Source: JADFUS01 sp036653215
GTDB taxonomy: Bacteria > Bacteroidota > Bacteroidia > Bacteroidales > Rikenellaceae
Length of the DNA stretch: 45,355 nt
Direction: 5' to 3'
Assembly (NCBI GenBank): GCA_036653215.1
Contig: JAVVUK010000004.1
Span: 1 to 45,355 of the forward strand
Made by a program: the position numbers and the translations under genes. A model generated the notes under the pieces. It was given only the letters and a program-made list of their open reading frames with translations, did not search any database and was not told where the DNA came from. Shown one piece after another: positions 16,534 to 24,062 of this stretch; within the stretch, counting starts at the first letter, position 1; each line of letters begins with the position of its first letter.

Positions 16534-16965
16534 TTATTCCCGGTACGTTATAACAAGAAGTTTATTATAACGCCAAAACATATGTTTGTTTTTTATAATT
16601 ACGATATTCCCATTTATGGTGTACGATTGTTTTGGAATAACGCCAAGCACTCTTATCTTCGAGCCTCCGACATATATGCAGTCGGTGTGTATGGCATCTA
16701 TTTCCTTCATTGCCTTTTTCTGTACAACAGGGTTTATGTCATATTGTCGTGTAAAGCCTTTTATGCGTCTTATGATTTTGTCTTCCCAAAGTTTACGTTC
16801 GTTTCCAATTATGAAATAACGTTTTTCTTTAAGCATACAATCTTCATTGTCGCACAAATCATCGCTTAGAGCAATGTAATAATCTATATCGCTTGTTGGG
16901 CTATCTATGTCGTGATAACAACTGCAAAATAGCAGTGGCACCATTGTTAAGTATCGTATTAGCAT
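16534..16965 (-). CDS. Small putative lipoprotein, unknown function
   Basis: Unrecognised 143-residue protein. From ATG 16965 it starts with a short basic hydrophobic leader ending LLFCSCYHD, where C14 or C16 could be lipidated, followed by an acidic Asp/Ser-rich linker typical of exported Bacteroidetes lipoproteins. The rest is mixed and Lys/Ile-rich with no known motif. An ATG at 16995 would add ten residues (MFVPYLHRKG), but a weak CATATTTG promoter-like box lies between the two starts, favouring the shorter form. It sits between bioA and DUF4954, 46 bases after the bioA stop. Lipoprotein assignment moderate. Confidence 0.6.
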   Translation of the reverse strand: MLIRYLTMVPLLFCSCYHDIDSPTSDIDYYIALSDDLCDNEDCMLKEKRYFIIGNERKLWEDKIIRRIKGFTRQYDINPVVQKKAMKEIDAIHTDCIYVGGSKIRVLGVIPKQSYTINGNIVIIKNKHMFWRYNKLLVITYRE

Positions 16966-17011
16966 CCCTTTACGGTGCAAATATGGTACAAACATGGTAC
17001 AAAAATATAAA

Positions 17012-18283
17012 TTATTTTGTCGCTTCTACCAAAACAGATGTCAAATGTGATAGCTCCTCATTAGAAATAATGTATTGTGGCATTATGTAAACCAACTTTC
17101 CGAAAGGACGAACCCACACTCCATTTTTGACAAAGAAGCTTTGTAGGGTTTCCATATCTACATAATCTTTCATCTCAATAACCCCAATAGCCCCTAAAAC
17201 CCTCACGTCAGCCACTTTAGGAGAAAGACGAGCAGGCTCTAAGCCCTCTTTTAGAAGCTCTTCGATCTCTTTTATTCGAGGAAGAGGCGACTTTTCGGTA
17301 ATCATCTTTAAGCTCTCTATTGCCACGCTGCAAGCAAGCGCATTTCCCATAAATGTAGGTCCGTGCATAAATGAATAAGGCTCACACATAGAGATTGTAT
17401 TTGCTACTACGTCTGTTGCTAAGGTTGCTGCAAAACTCATATATCCACCAGTCAACGCCTTGCCAACACACATAATGTCTGGTATTATGTCTGCCCACTC
17501 ACAGGCGAACATCTTACCGGTACGTCCAAACCCTGTTGCTATCTCGTCAGCAATAAGAAGTACATCATATTTGTTACAAAGAGCTCTTACTCCTTTTAGA
17601 TAATTAACATGGTAAAACCACATCCCTCCCGCTCCTTGAACGATAGGTTCGAGGATGAAAGCCGCCATATTACGATGATTTTCTTCAAAAAAATGTTCTA
17701 ATGCTTCTAAAGAGGTGTTATCCCATTTTTTGCCAAAAGCGATTGTTGGTCTTGGCGTGAAAAGCTGTTCTGTAAGGCGATTGTTATAGATTGTGTGCAT
17801 TCCACCCACAGGGTCGCAAACGCTCATTGCGTGCCATGTGTCGCCGTGATAACCGCCGTTGAAAGTAGCTATGTATTTCTTACTTGGCGTGCCTTTAGCT
17901 CGTTGATATTGAAGAGCCATTTTCAGAGCCACCTCCACAGCCACCGAGCCAGAGTCTGAGTAAAAAATCTTATTGAGCCCATTTGGTGTAATATCCACTA
18001 AACGACGACCCAACTCTATTGCCGGAGAGTGTGTCAATCCTCCAAACATGACGTGTGAAAATTTATGTATTTGATTTTCAAGGGCAGCATTGAGCCTCTT
18101 GTTGTTATATCCGTGAATTGCAGCCCACCACGATGACATACCGTCAATGAGTTTTGTTCCGTCTTTAAGGATTATGTTTGTTCCCTCACATCGGTCTACT
18201 TCATAGACTTTAAGAGGATTAGACATAGATGTATAAGGGTGCCAGAGGTGTTCTCTGTCAAAATCAAGATCTGAATTTGTCAT
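17012..18283 (-). CDS. bioA: Adenosylmethionine-8-amino-7-oxononanoate aminotransferase
   Basis: A 423-residue class-III PLP aminotransferase of biotin synthesis, converting KAPA to DAPA with SAM as amino donor. Diagnostic stretches are HLWHPYTSM at the N-terminus, DGMSSWWAAIHGYN, FYSDSGSVAVEVALKMA, NGGYHGDTWHAMSV, LLIADEIATGFGRTG, and the PLP-lysine segment CVGKALTGGYM. ATG 18283 is chosen over a TTG at 18307 that lies within the promoter box. No other biotin gene is in the window, so bioA stands apart from bioB/F/C/D here. Followed by the small lipoprotein gene. Confidence 0.95.
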   Translation of the reverse strand: MTNSDLDFDREHLWHPYTSMSNPLKVYEVDRCEGTNIILKDGTKLIDGMSSWWAAIHGYNNKRLNAALENQIHKFSHVMFGGLTHSPAIELGRRLVDITPNGLNKIFYSDSGSVAVEVALKMALQYQRAKGTPSKKYIATFNGGYHGDTWHAMSVCDPVGGMHTIYNNRLTEQLFTPRPTIAFGKKWDNTSLEALEHFFEENHRNMAAFILEPIVQGAGGMWFYHVNYLKGVRALCNKYDVLLIADEIATGFGRTGKMFACEWADIIPDIMCVGKALTGGYMSFAATLATDVVANTISMCEPYSFMHGPTFMGNALACSVAIESLKMITEKSPLPRIKEIEELLKEGLEPARLSPKVADVRVLGAIGVIEMKDYVDMETLQSFFVKNGVWVRPFGKLVYIMPQYIISNEELSHLTSVLVEATK

Positions 18284-18304
18284 AATATGCTTTTTATGTT
18301 CCAA

Positions 18305-18312
18305 CAAATATA
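18305..18312 (-). promoter_or_regulatory. TAnnTTTG box for bioA
   Basis: TATATTTG on the minus strand, 22 bases before the ATG at 18283; it covers the alternative TTG start, which argues against that start. No TTTG at 19 bases. Confidence 0.5.
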
Positions 18313-18386
18313 ATAATTAAATTCGTCTTATGGAAAATAGATCAATAAAAATATTGGTAAACGAGATTATGTAAGATATCCATAAT

Positions 18387-18427
18387 AATACAACGCCTAC
18401 AAATTTAAGATTTGTGGGCGTTGTATT
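18387..18427. terminator. Inverted repeat after the DUF2059 gene
   Basis: AATACAACGCCTACAAAT (18387-18404) pairs with ATTTGTGGGCGTTGTATT (18410-18427), 17 of 18 positions plus one G-T, loop TTAAG. It lies 43 bases past the DUF2059 stop. On the minus strand no clear T-run follows, so it is a probable rather than classical terminator. Confidence 0.65.
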
Positions 18428-18469
18428 GTTTCCTTTCTATAAAAATTAATGGTTATCTATGTCTCAATG

Positions 18470-18901
18470 CTATTTCAAAGCGTTTGTAATGAGCTCTTGT
18501 AGCCCCAACGCCCATTGTTGACCTACTTGCATAGATTCGATGGCCATAGGTTTTTGTGCTTTGGCAATTTCCTTGCCTGCTGGGGTGTTATAAAACTTAA
18601 CAGACTCCTCCAATGTTGATAAAGATAAGTTTTTCTCATATACAGGAGATAAAATATCTATAAGGCTATTTATTGCTTGTGGTTGTATCTTGGCTTTTAT
18701 TTCGGCTGCCTTTTCTGGGGTTGCGGATGGAGCCAACATTTGAATTAGCTGGTCCATAACCGCATCGAATGCTATGTTAGAACCAGATACTTCCATATAA
18801 GTCTTAAGAACCTCTTTATATTTACTATTGTTGCTTTGTGCATTTACCTCAGATGTCATAAGACATAGGGTTGCGATTGTTACAATAAATATTCTTTTCA
18901 T
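18470..18901 (-). CDS. DUF2059 domain secreted protein
   Basis: A 143-residue protein with a signal peptide (MKRIFIVTIATLCLM, cleavage near VNAQ) and a DUF2059 domain covering most of the mature part: helical, with LSLSTLEESVKFYNTPAGKE as its clearest signature. The domain is common in Gram-negative secreted proteins and has no assigned activity. Monocistronic: it has the best-matching promoter in this part of the window and an inverted repeat at its end. Possibly periplasmic. Confidence 0.87.
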   Translation of the reverse strand: MKRIFIVTIATLCLMTSEVNAQSNNSKYKEVLKTYMEVSGSNIAFDAVMDQLIQMLAPSATPEKAAEIKAKIQPQAINSLIDILSPVYEKNLSLSTLEESVKFYNTPAGKEIAKAQKPMAIESMQVGQQWALGLQELITNALK

Positions 18902-18929
18902 CTTAATTTTTTAATGAATGGTGCTATTA

Positions 18930-18960
18930 CAAAGATATAGTTTTATTTATTGTCGGCAAA
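18930..18960 (-). promoter_or_regulatory. Promoter for the DUF2059 gene
   Basis: On the minus strand: TTTG (18960-18957), exactly 19 bases, TATCTTTG (18937-18930), then 28 bases to the ATG. Full consensus match. Confidence 0.78.
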
Positions 18961-19083
18961 ATTAATGATAATAAATAAAGTTAAAGATGAGGTTTTTGAA
19001 ATCCTTACGCTGAAAAAAAAAGAGGTTTGGTAGAATAGGTTGGTTGTTGGTTGAAAAATAAATATTTATACATATATATATTA

Positions 19084-19091
19084 TATGTTTG
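19084..19091 (+). promoter_or_regulatory. TAnnTTTG box for the Hdr-like cluster
   Basis: TATGTTTG, 19 bases before the chosen ATG at 19111. It lies inside the longer frame from 19051, so it decides the start. The upstream region is very AT-rich (19051-19085) and shows no TTTG at 19 bases. Confidence 0.5.
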
Positions 19092-19110
19092 TATAGATAA
19101 AAATCATATA

Positions 19111-19809
19111 ATGGGAAAATATTACGATGCACTAATGCAGGATGTCCGTTTCGTGGAGGGGCTTAACGCTTGCATGGGGTGTGGGGTCTGTACGGCGATC
19201 TGTCCGGCGGCCGAATTTTATCTTTACGATCCTCGTCAGGTCGTCCTTCAAGTGGAGAGCAAAGACGATGAGACAATAGAAAAACTTCTTAAAGGCGATA
19301 TGATATGGTATTGTGGTCAATGTATGTCATGCAAACCACGTTGTCCACGTGGGAATACGCCTGGTTACATAATACAAGCTTTACGTACTTTATCTCAAAA
19401 TTTAGGCTTTTTTGTGTGTTCCGAAAAGGGTCGTCAGCAGCTTGCCATAAAACGTACCGTTGGTGAAAATATAGCGACAGTGGGATATTGTATAACTCCA
19501 CGTAGGGTCGATCCTGCACTTCATTTAGAGCAAGGTCCTGTTTGGAAATGGGTTTATGAGAATGACCAGAAGGTCTTCGATAGGCTTTCTGAAAATTATA
19601 ACAAAAAAGGAGCTGGCAACTTCCGTGTCTTAGACGATGATGTCCTTAAAGATATAGAAAACATATTTGAGGTTACCGGAGGAAAGGCTTTTTTTGATAA
19701 TATAGAGAAATGCTCGGATGAATATGCACGTAAAGAGGGATTTAACGGTGCAGACGACGAATATTTCAAAATGGTATGTACTGCAAATAACGGAAAACAT
19801 AATGGCTAA
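19111..19809 (+). CDS. HdrC-like iron-sulfur subunit (C1)
   Basis: A 232-residue electron-transfer subunit with two cubane 4Fe-4S sites in the HdrC pattern: C21-C24-C27-C31 in ACMGCGVCTAICP and C68-C71-C74-C78 in YCGQCMSCKPRCP. The helical C-terminal half (after ~residue 95) is longer than in methanogen HdrC. In Hdr complexes HdrC passes electrons between HdrA and HdrB. ATG 19111 is chosen because the 20-residue extension from 19051 is AT-rich and contains the promoter box. It is the first of five genes; its last eight bases overlap the next start (ATGGCTAA), implying coupled translation. Confidence 0.88.
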   Translation: MGKYYDALMQDVRFVEGLNACMGCGVCTAICPAAEFYLYDPRQVVLQVESKDDETIEKLLKGDMIWYCGQCMSCKPRCPRGNTPGYIIQALRTLSQNLGFFVCSEKGRQQLAIKRTVGENIATVGYCITPRRVDPALHLEQGPVWKWVYENDQKVFDRLSENYNKKGAGNFRVLDDDVLKDIENIFEVTGGKAFFDNIEKCSDEYARKEGFNGADDEYFKMVCTANNGKHNG

Positions 19810-20878
19810 AATATTTAATTCATGGACTGACTATCAAAAAGAGATAGCAGACGACAACTACTATTATGTACGAAGTTGCATAAGACAAAATTTCTTTCCG
19901 GGATCGGAGACAATGTTTTTAAAGATAATAGGAGATGATCTGGGTAAAAACGTATTTGACGATCCAAAACACACTTCTTGTTCGGGTATAGCATATCATG
20001 CAGACATAGTCCCTATGGAGACTACAATGACCATAGTGGCACGTCAATTTGCAACAATGACAGAGGCAGGATATGAAAATCTGGTCCCTTCGTGTATCAC
20101 CTCTTTTGGGATATATGCCGAGATTATAGATACGTGGAAACATTTCCCTAAAAAGGAAGAGCAGATCCGTGAGATGCTTTATAAGGCGACAAAAAAAGAG
20201 TTTGTGGTTCCTAAAAACTTAGCTCACACTTCCGATATAATGTTTAAATATCGTGATGAGATATTTAAAAAAAGGAAATATTCGCTTGTAAATAAAAAGA
20301 CAGGCGAGCCTTTGCGTGTGGTTGACCACATAGGATGTCACTATGCTAAGGTGTTTCCTACAAAAGGGGTTGGTGGGTCTGAGTTTCCTTATGTCCTTGC
20401 CGGTATGGTTGAGGCGTGGGGTGGCATTTCTGTGGACTACCCAGAGCGTCGTCACTGCTGTGGCTTTGGCTTTCGCAACTATCTTGTTCAAGCAAACAGA
20501 GGCTATTCTGTGTCAAATTCAAAACGTAAATTTGAGTCTATGCAACCATACAAACCAGATTTTATTGTTGCTAATTGTCCGGGTTGTACCATGTTTTTAG
20601 ATAAGTGGCAATATACAATTTACGAGATGGAAAAGGTGTTTTATGGCGATAACGGAGGGATCCCTGTCCTCACTTACGAGGAGATGGCGGCTCTTATTAT
20701 GGGTTATGACCCTTGGGAGATAGGTCTTCAGATGCACCAAGTGGACGTGGAGCCTCTTTTAGATAAGATGGGCATTGAATATGACCCTGAAAAAAAATAC
20801 CTCGATAAAGATGGGAATAAGATGGTACGTCCAGAACTTGCAGGGATAAATATTTGTGGCAGTTGTAATATAATATAG
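19802..20878 (+). CDS. HdrB-like subunit with one intact CCG domain (B1)
   Basis: A 358-residue protein with the tandem cysteine-rich layout of HdrB. The second CCG motif is complete: C179, C219-C220, and C259-x2-C262 (NCPGC). The first is degenerate: C26, S59-C60, C98-x2-S101, so two expected cysteines are serine and a standard non-cubane 4Fe-4S cluster is unlikely there. An extra CGSC lies at the C-terminus (C352, C355). In Hdr the CCG clusters perform disulfide chemistry; here one site at most looks standard. Translation starts inside the HdrC1 gene. An acidic, aromatic N-terminus precedes C26. Substrate unknown. Confidence 0.87.
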   Translation: MAKIFNSWTDYQKEIADDNYYYVRSCIRQNFFPGSETMFLKIIGDDLGKNVFDDPKHTSCSGIAYHADIVPMETTMTIVARQFATMTEAGYENLVPSCITSFGIYAEIIDTWKHFPKKEEQIREMLYKATKKEFVVPKNLAHTSDIMFKYRDEIFKKRKYSLVNKKTGEPLRVVDHIGCHYAKVFPTKGVGGSEFPYVLAGMVEAWGGISVDYPERRHCCGFGFRNYLVQANRGYSVSNSKRKFESMQPYKPDFIVANCPGCTMFLDKWQYTIYEMEKVFYGDNGGIPVLTYEEMAALIMGYDPWEIGLQMHQVDVEPLLDKMGIEYDPEKKYLDKDGNKMVRPELAGINICGSCNII

Positions 20879-20879
20879 G

Positions 20880-21884
20880 ATGAATAATGTAATTATAGTA
20901 GGCGGTGGTTTTGCAGGTATGCAAACAGCATTAACGCTCAATCAGCTTGGCATTGGTGTAACGCTTTTTGAAAGGGAAGAGACGCTTGGTGGACACGTCA
21001 GAAATTGGCATACTCTTTTTCCAGATATGTCATTGGCGGAAGACACGTTGCAACATATGATAGATGCCGTTACCTCAAAAAATATAGATATTCGCTTTAA
21101 TACAGAAGTGGTAGATATATCTAAAAATAGTGTAACTCTTAAAGGTGGTGAGGTTGTTGCAGCAGCTGCCGTAGTGATATGTTCTGGCTATAAACTCTTT
21201 GATGCTAAGCTAAAACAAGAATATGGATATGGAATTTACGATAAAGTTATCACTTCTGCCGATTTTGAGAAGGCTTTTAAGGAAAATAAAGTAGAAGAGA
21301 TATGTGGAGGCACTCCTAAGACTATCGCTTTTGTCCATTGTGTAGGTTCTCGAGACCAACAGGTTCAACAAGAACATTGTTCGAGAGTATGTTGTGTCAC
21401 AGGAGTTAAGCAGGCAATCAAGGTGCGTAAGTTATATCCCGATTGTGAAGTTTATAATTTCTATATGGATATTCGTATGTTTGGTGCAGGCTATGAAGAG
21501 ATGTATCGCACTGCTCAACAACAATATCACATCCACTTTATTCGTGGTCGTGTGTCTGAGGTAACTCCTAAGTTGAGTGGGGAGGTGCTTATAAAAACAG
21601 AAGATACCCTACTTGCACGTCCTATGCGTATCAGTGTCGATCTTTTAGTGTTGATGATAGGTATGTGTGCTGGCGATGACACCAAAACGTTCGCCGCCTC
21701 AACAGGAATTACGCTTCGTCCAAGTGGTTTTATAAAACCATTAAACTCATTTGAAGGGAATGGACTAACAGGTGTCGATGGCATATTTATGGCAGGTTGT
21801 GCGGCGGCTCCTCATAATATACAAGAGACTATAAATAGTGGGTCTAACGTCGCCCTTGAGGTTGCTAAATATTTGAAGAAATGA
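20880..21884 (+). CDS. Short HdrA-like FAD/iron-sulfur subunit
   Basis: A 334-residue flavoprotein. The N-terminal Rossmann motif is VIIVGGGFAGMQ (G8-G10, G13), followed by FEREETLGGHVRNW as in HdrA. An HdrA-type cluster motif follows: C154 in HCVGSRD, C167, C171-C172 (CSRVCC). A second nucleotide-binding element and a C-terminal GIFMAGCAAAPHNIQETI complete the fold. It lacks the N-terminal extension and the C-terminal ferredoxin domains of the ~650-residue methanogen HdrA, so it matches the short QmoA/sHdrA type. One base separates it from HdrB1, and it overlaps HdrC2 by ATGA. It probably acts as the flavin hub. Confidence 0.9.
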   Translation: MNNVIIVGGGFAGMQTALTLNQLGIGVTLFEREETLGGHVRNWHTLFPDMSLAEDTLQHMIDAVTSKNIDIRFNTEVVDISKNSVTLKGGEVVAAAAVVICSGYKLFDAKLKQEYGYGIYDKVITSADFEKAFKENKVEEICGGTPKTIAFVHCVGSRDQQVQQEHCSRVCCVTGVKQAIKVRKLYPDCEVYNFYMDIRMFGAGYEEMYRTAQQQYHIHFIRGRVSEVTPKLSGEVLIKTEDTLLARPMRISVDLLVLMIGMCAGDDTKTFAASTGITLRPSGFIKPLNSFEGNGLTGVDGIFMAGCAAAPHNIQETINSGSNVALEVAKYLKK

Positions 21885-22207
21885 CAAATTGGGGATATGA
21901 CTTGATGGCTACACGTAGCATCAATCTTGATACTGCTGATTTTAAACCCTCAGACAAGCTATTTGCGTGTGAGGAGGCTTTGAGGGCTTGTATAGGGTGT
22001 GGTGCTTGTTCGGCAGCTTGTACAGCAGGGCTCATAAGTTCGTTTAACTTTCGTAAGATGCACACATATATTCGTCGTGGCGAGTTAGGAAGTATCAAAG
22101 AAGAGGTACAAAAGTGTATGCTGTGTGGTAAATGCAGTATGTTATGTCCAAGAGGCATAAATACACGAAATGTGATAGTATCAATAAAACGTATATTTGC
22201 AGATTAA
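21881..22207 (+). CDS. HdrC-like 4Fe-4S dicluster protein (C2)
   Basis: A 108-residue ferredoxin-like subunit with two full 4Fe-4S motifs: C37-C40-C43-C47 in ACIGCGACSAAC and C79-C82-C85-C89 in KCMLCGKCSMLCP. An additional C30 precedes the first. It is much shorter than HdrC1 and lacks its C-terminal helical part. Start ATG 21881 overlaps the HdrA stop, and the membrane subunit begins two bases after its stop, so it is firmly part of the same transcript. I infer electron transfer between HdrA and the membrane subunit. Confidence 0.9.
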   Translation: MTNWGYDLMATRSINLDTADFKPSDKLFACEEALRACIGCGACSAACTAGLISSFNFRKMHTYIRRGELGSIKEEVQKCMLCGKCSMLCPRGINTRNVIVSIKRIFAD

Positions 22208-22209
22208 CT

Positions 22210-23991
22210 ATGGGACACTATTTTCACCTCTTTACAATTCCTTTCACAGTAGGTATGCTGTTCCTTTTCACTGTTCTTATCGTGAAATATACTACATGGA
22301 TAAAAAATTTGTCTGCTTCCGATAAATGCCTTGTAAAGAAAGGTATATGTACGATATCCACCTTTAAAGCCACGTGGAACACGATCAAAGAATCGCTTCT
22401 ACACGTATCTATATTTAAGAGAAATAGGCTGTTGGGATTTATGCACGCCTCTCTTGCTTTCGGGTGGTTCCTTCTTATCGTCGTTGGGGCTATGGAGTCG
22501 TCAAATGCTCTTCGTGGCTCGTTAGAGATGCCTTATGTTCATATATTTCTAAAGTTTTTTGTCCCTACCGAGAGCAATGCTTTGGCCGATATATATGCCC
22601 ATATCATGGACGCTCTTCTTCTTATAATATTGATAGGTGTTGCTTTAGCTTGGTATAAGAGGTTTAACTCAAAACGTATGGGGATGCGTAAAACAACAAA
22701 GCATACGTTGGGGGATAGGGTCGCTATTGCTTCTTTATGGGCAATCTTCCCTGCTCGACTTTTGGCAGAGAGCGTTACGTGTGGATTGAATGGTTCTGGT
22801 GGGTTTATGACGCACACTATTGGAGAATGGCTTGTCAATCTTTTACCTTTTGAGGTATTGGCTTTTGCGGAACTTCCTATGTGGTGGATCTACTCTTTGG
22901 CGTTAGGCGTATTTTTTGTCGCCCTTCCGTTTTCTCGTTATATGCACATCTTTACCGAAATACCTCACATCTTTTTAAAAGAATATGGCGTGCGTCCCTC
23001 TAATGAGGCATCTTCAATAGATAATTTCCAAATTCAAGCGTGTTCTCGTTGTGGGTTATGTATCGATAATTGTCAGCTTCAAAGCGATCTAAATATCACA
23101 AAACAACTTCCAGTCTATTTCTTGCGAGATAGACGTTATGGCAAAGATTGTGGCTCTTCGGCCGATGAATGCCTTATGTGTGGGCGTTGTAGCGTTGCTT
23201 GTCCTGTGGGTATAGACATAAATATGTTACGTCAAAATAGCCGTAACACGCTACATAAAAAGACAGACATCAACAGCTATTCATATCTTCAAGAACAGAG
23301 TGTTGGTAGTGGCAAGGTGGGCTATTTCTCAGGTTGCATGACCAAGCTAACTCCTGCTACGATAACATCTATGTTAAAGATTTTCGCTGCTGCGGGGGAC
23401 GATGCTGTTTACTTGGATGAGGAGGGTGGCGTATGTTGTGGTCGTCCTTTGATGTTGTCCGGAGAGATAGAGTCGGCACGTAAACTCATGGATTTTAATA
23501 AAGCATTGATAGCAAAAAGTGGTATCACGACGCTTGTTACCTCATGTCCGATATGTCTAAAAGTATTTAAGGAAGAATACGATTTGAAGGGTGTAGAAAT
23601 AATCCATCATACTCAATATATAGATCGTCTTATTTCTCAAGGTCGCATAAAGGTAAATCCAACTAATTTAAAATACACATATCATGATCCTTGTGAGTTG
23701 GGACGTGGCTCTAAGATATACGATGAGCCAAGACGTGTCATAAGTGTTGTAGGTGAGCTTGTTGAGGCTGCTTCTAACAGAGAAAATTCACGCTGCTGTG
23801 GTTCGAGCCTTGCACATACCTCGCTTTTAACGGCTCAAAAACAGCAGATTAGAGATATCACATTATCCGAATTTGTAGCAACGGGAGCTGAAGTCCTTGT
23901 CACCTCATGTCCTTTATGTATGAGTTCTTTTAATACTAAAGAGTTGACTGTGAAAGATATATCCGAGATCGTGGTTGGGAATATACGGTAA
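22210..23991 (+). CDS. Membrane cytochrome-b-like / HdrD-like fusion protein
   Basis: A 593-residue fusion. The N-terminal ~265 residues carry about five helices in the style of NarI/HdrE, with histidines placed in or next to helices (FMHASLAFGW, IYAHIMDAL, YMHIFTEIPH) that could hold haem b. Next come two 4Fe-4S motifs, CSRCGLCIDNC and CLMCGRCSVACP. Then two complete CCG domains: SGC...GVCCGRP...SCPIC and DPCEL...SRCCGSS...SCPLC. This combines HdrE and HdrD functions in one chain and could couple quinone to thiol/disulfide chemistry. ATG 22210 is chosen because the longer frame from 22132 lies inside HdrC2. Last gene of the cluster, followed by a perfect terminator. Confidence 0.88.
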   Translation: MGHYFHLFTIPFTVGMLFLFTVLIVKYTTWIKNLSASDKCLVKKGICTISTFKATWNTIKESLLHVSIFKRNRLLGFMHASLAFGWFLLIVVGAMESSNALRGSLEMPYVHIFLKFFVPTESNALADIYAHIMDALLLIILIGVALAWYKRFNSKRMGMRKTTKHTLGDRVAIASLWAIFPARLLAESVTCGLNGSGGFMTHTIGEWLVNLLPFEVLAFAELPMWWIYSLALGVFFVALPFSRYMHIFTEIPHIFLKEYGVRPSNEASSIDNFQIQACSRCGLCIDNCQLQSDLNITKQLPVYFLRDRRYGKDCGSSADECLMCGRCSVACPVGIDINMLRQNSRNTLHKKTDINSYSYLQEQSVGSGKVGYFSGCMTKLTPATITSMLKIFAAAGDDAVYLDEEGGVCCGRPLMLSGEIESARKLMDFNKALIAKSGITTLVTSCPICLKVFKEEYDLKGVEIIHHTQYIDRLISQGRIKVNPTNLKYTYHDPCELGRGSKIYDEPRRVISVVGELVEAASNRENSRCCGSSLAHTSLLTAQKQQIRDITLSEFVATGAEVLVTSCPLCMSSFNTKELTVKDISEIVVGNIR

Positions 23992-24016
23992 TATAGTTGA
24001 TTTTAGAATAGATAAG

Positions 24017-24062
24017 AAAAGAACATGGTATCAAAGTCATAACTTTGATACCATGTTCTTTT
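24017..24062. terminator. Bidirectional terminator, 21-bp perfect stem
   Basis: The left arm (24017-24037, core GAACATGGTATCAAAGT) pairs perfectly with 24042-24062, loop CATA, ending in TTCTTTT on the plus strand. It closes the Hdr-like cluster and overlaps the stop codon of the convergent patatin gene. Confidence 0.92.

Noticed and set aside
19051..19110. Longer N-terminus for the first Hdr-like gene
   Set aside because: The 20 added residues are low-complexity AT-rich sequence containing the promoter box TATGTTTG; homology begins at ATG 19111.
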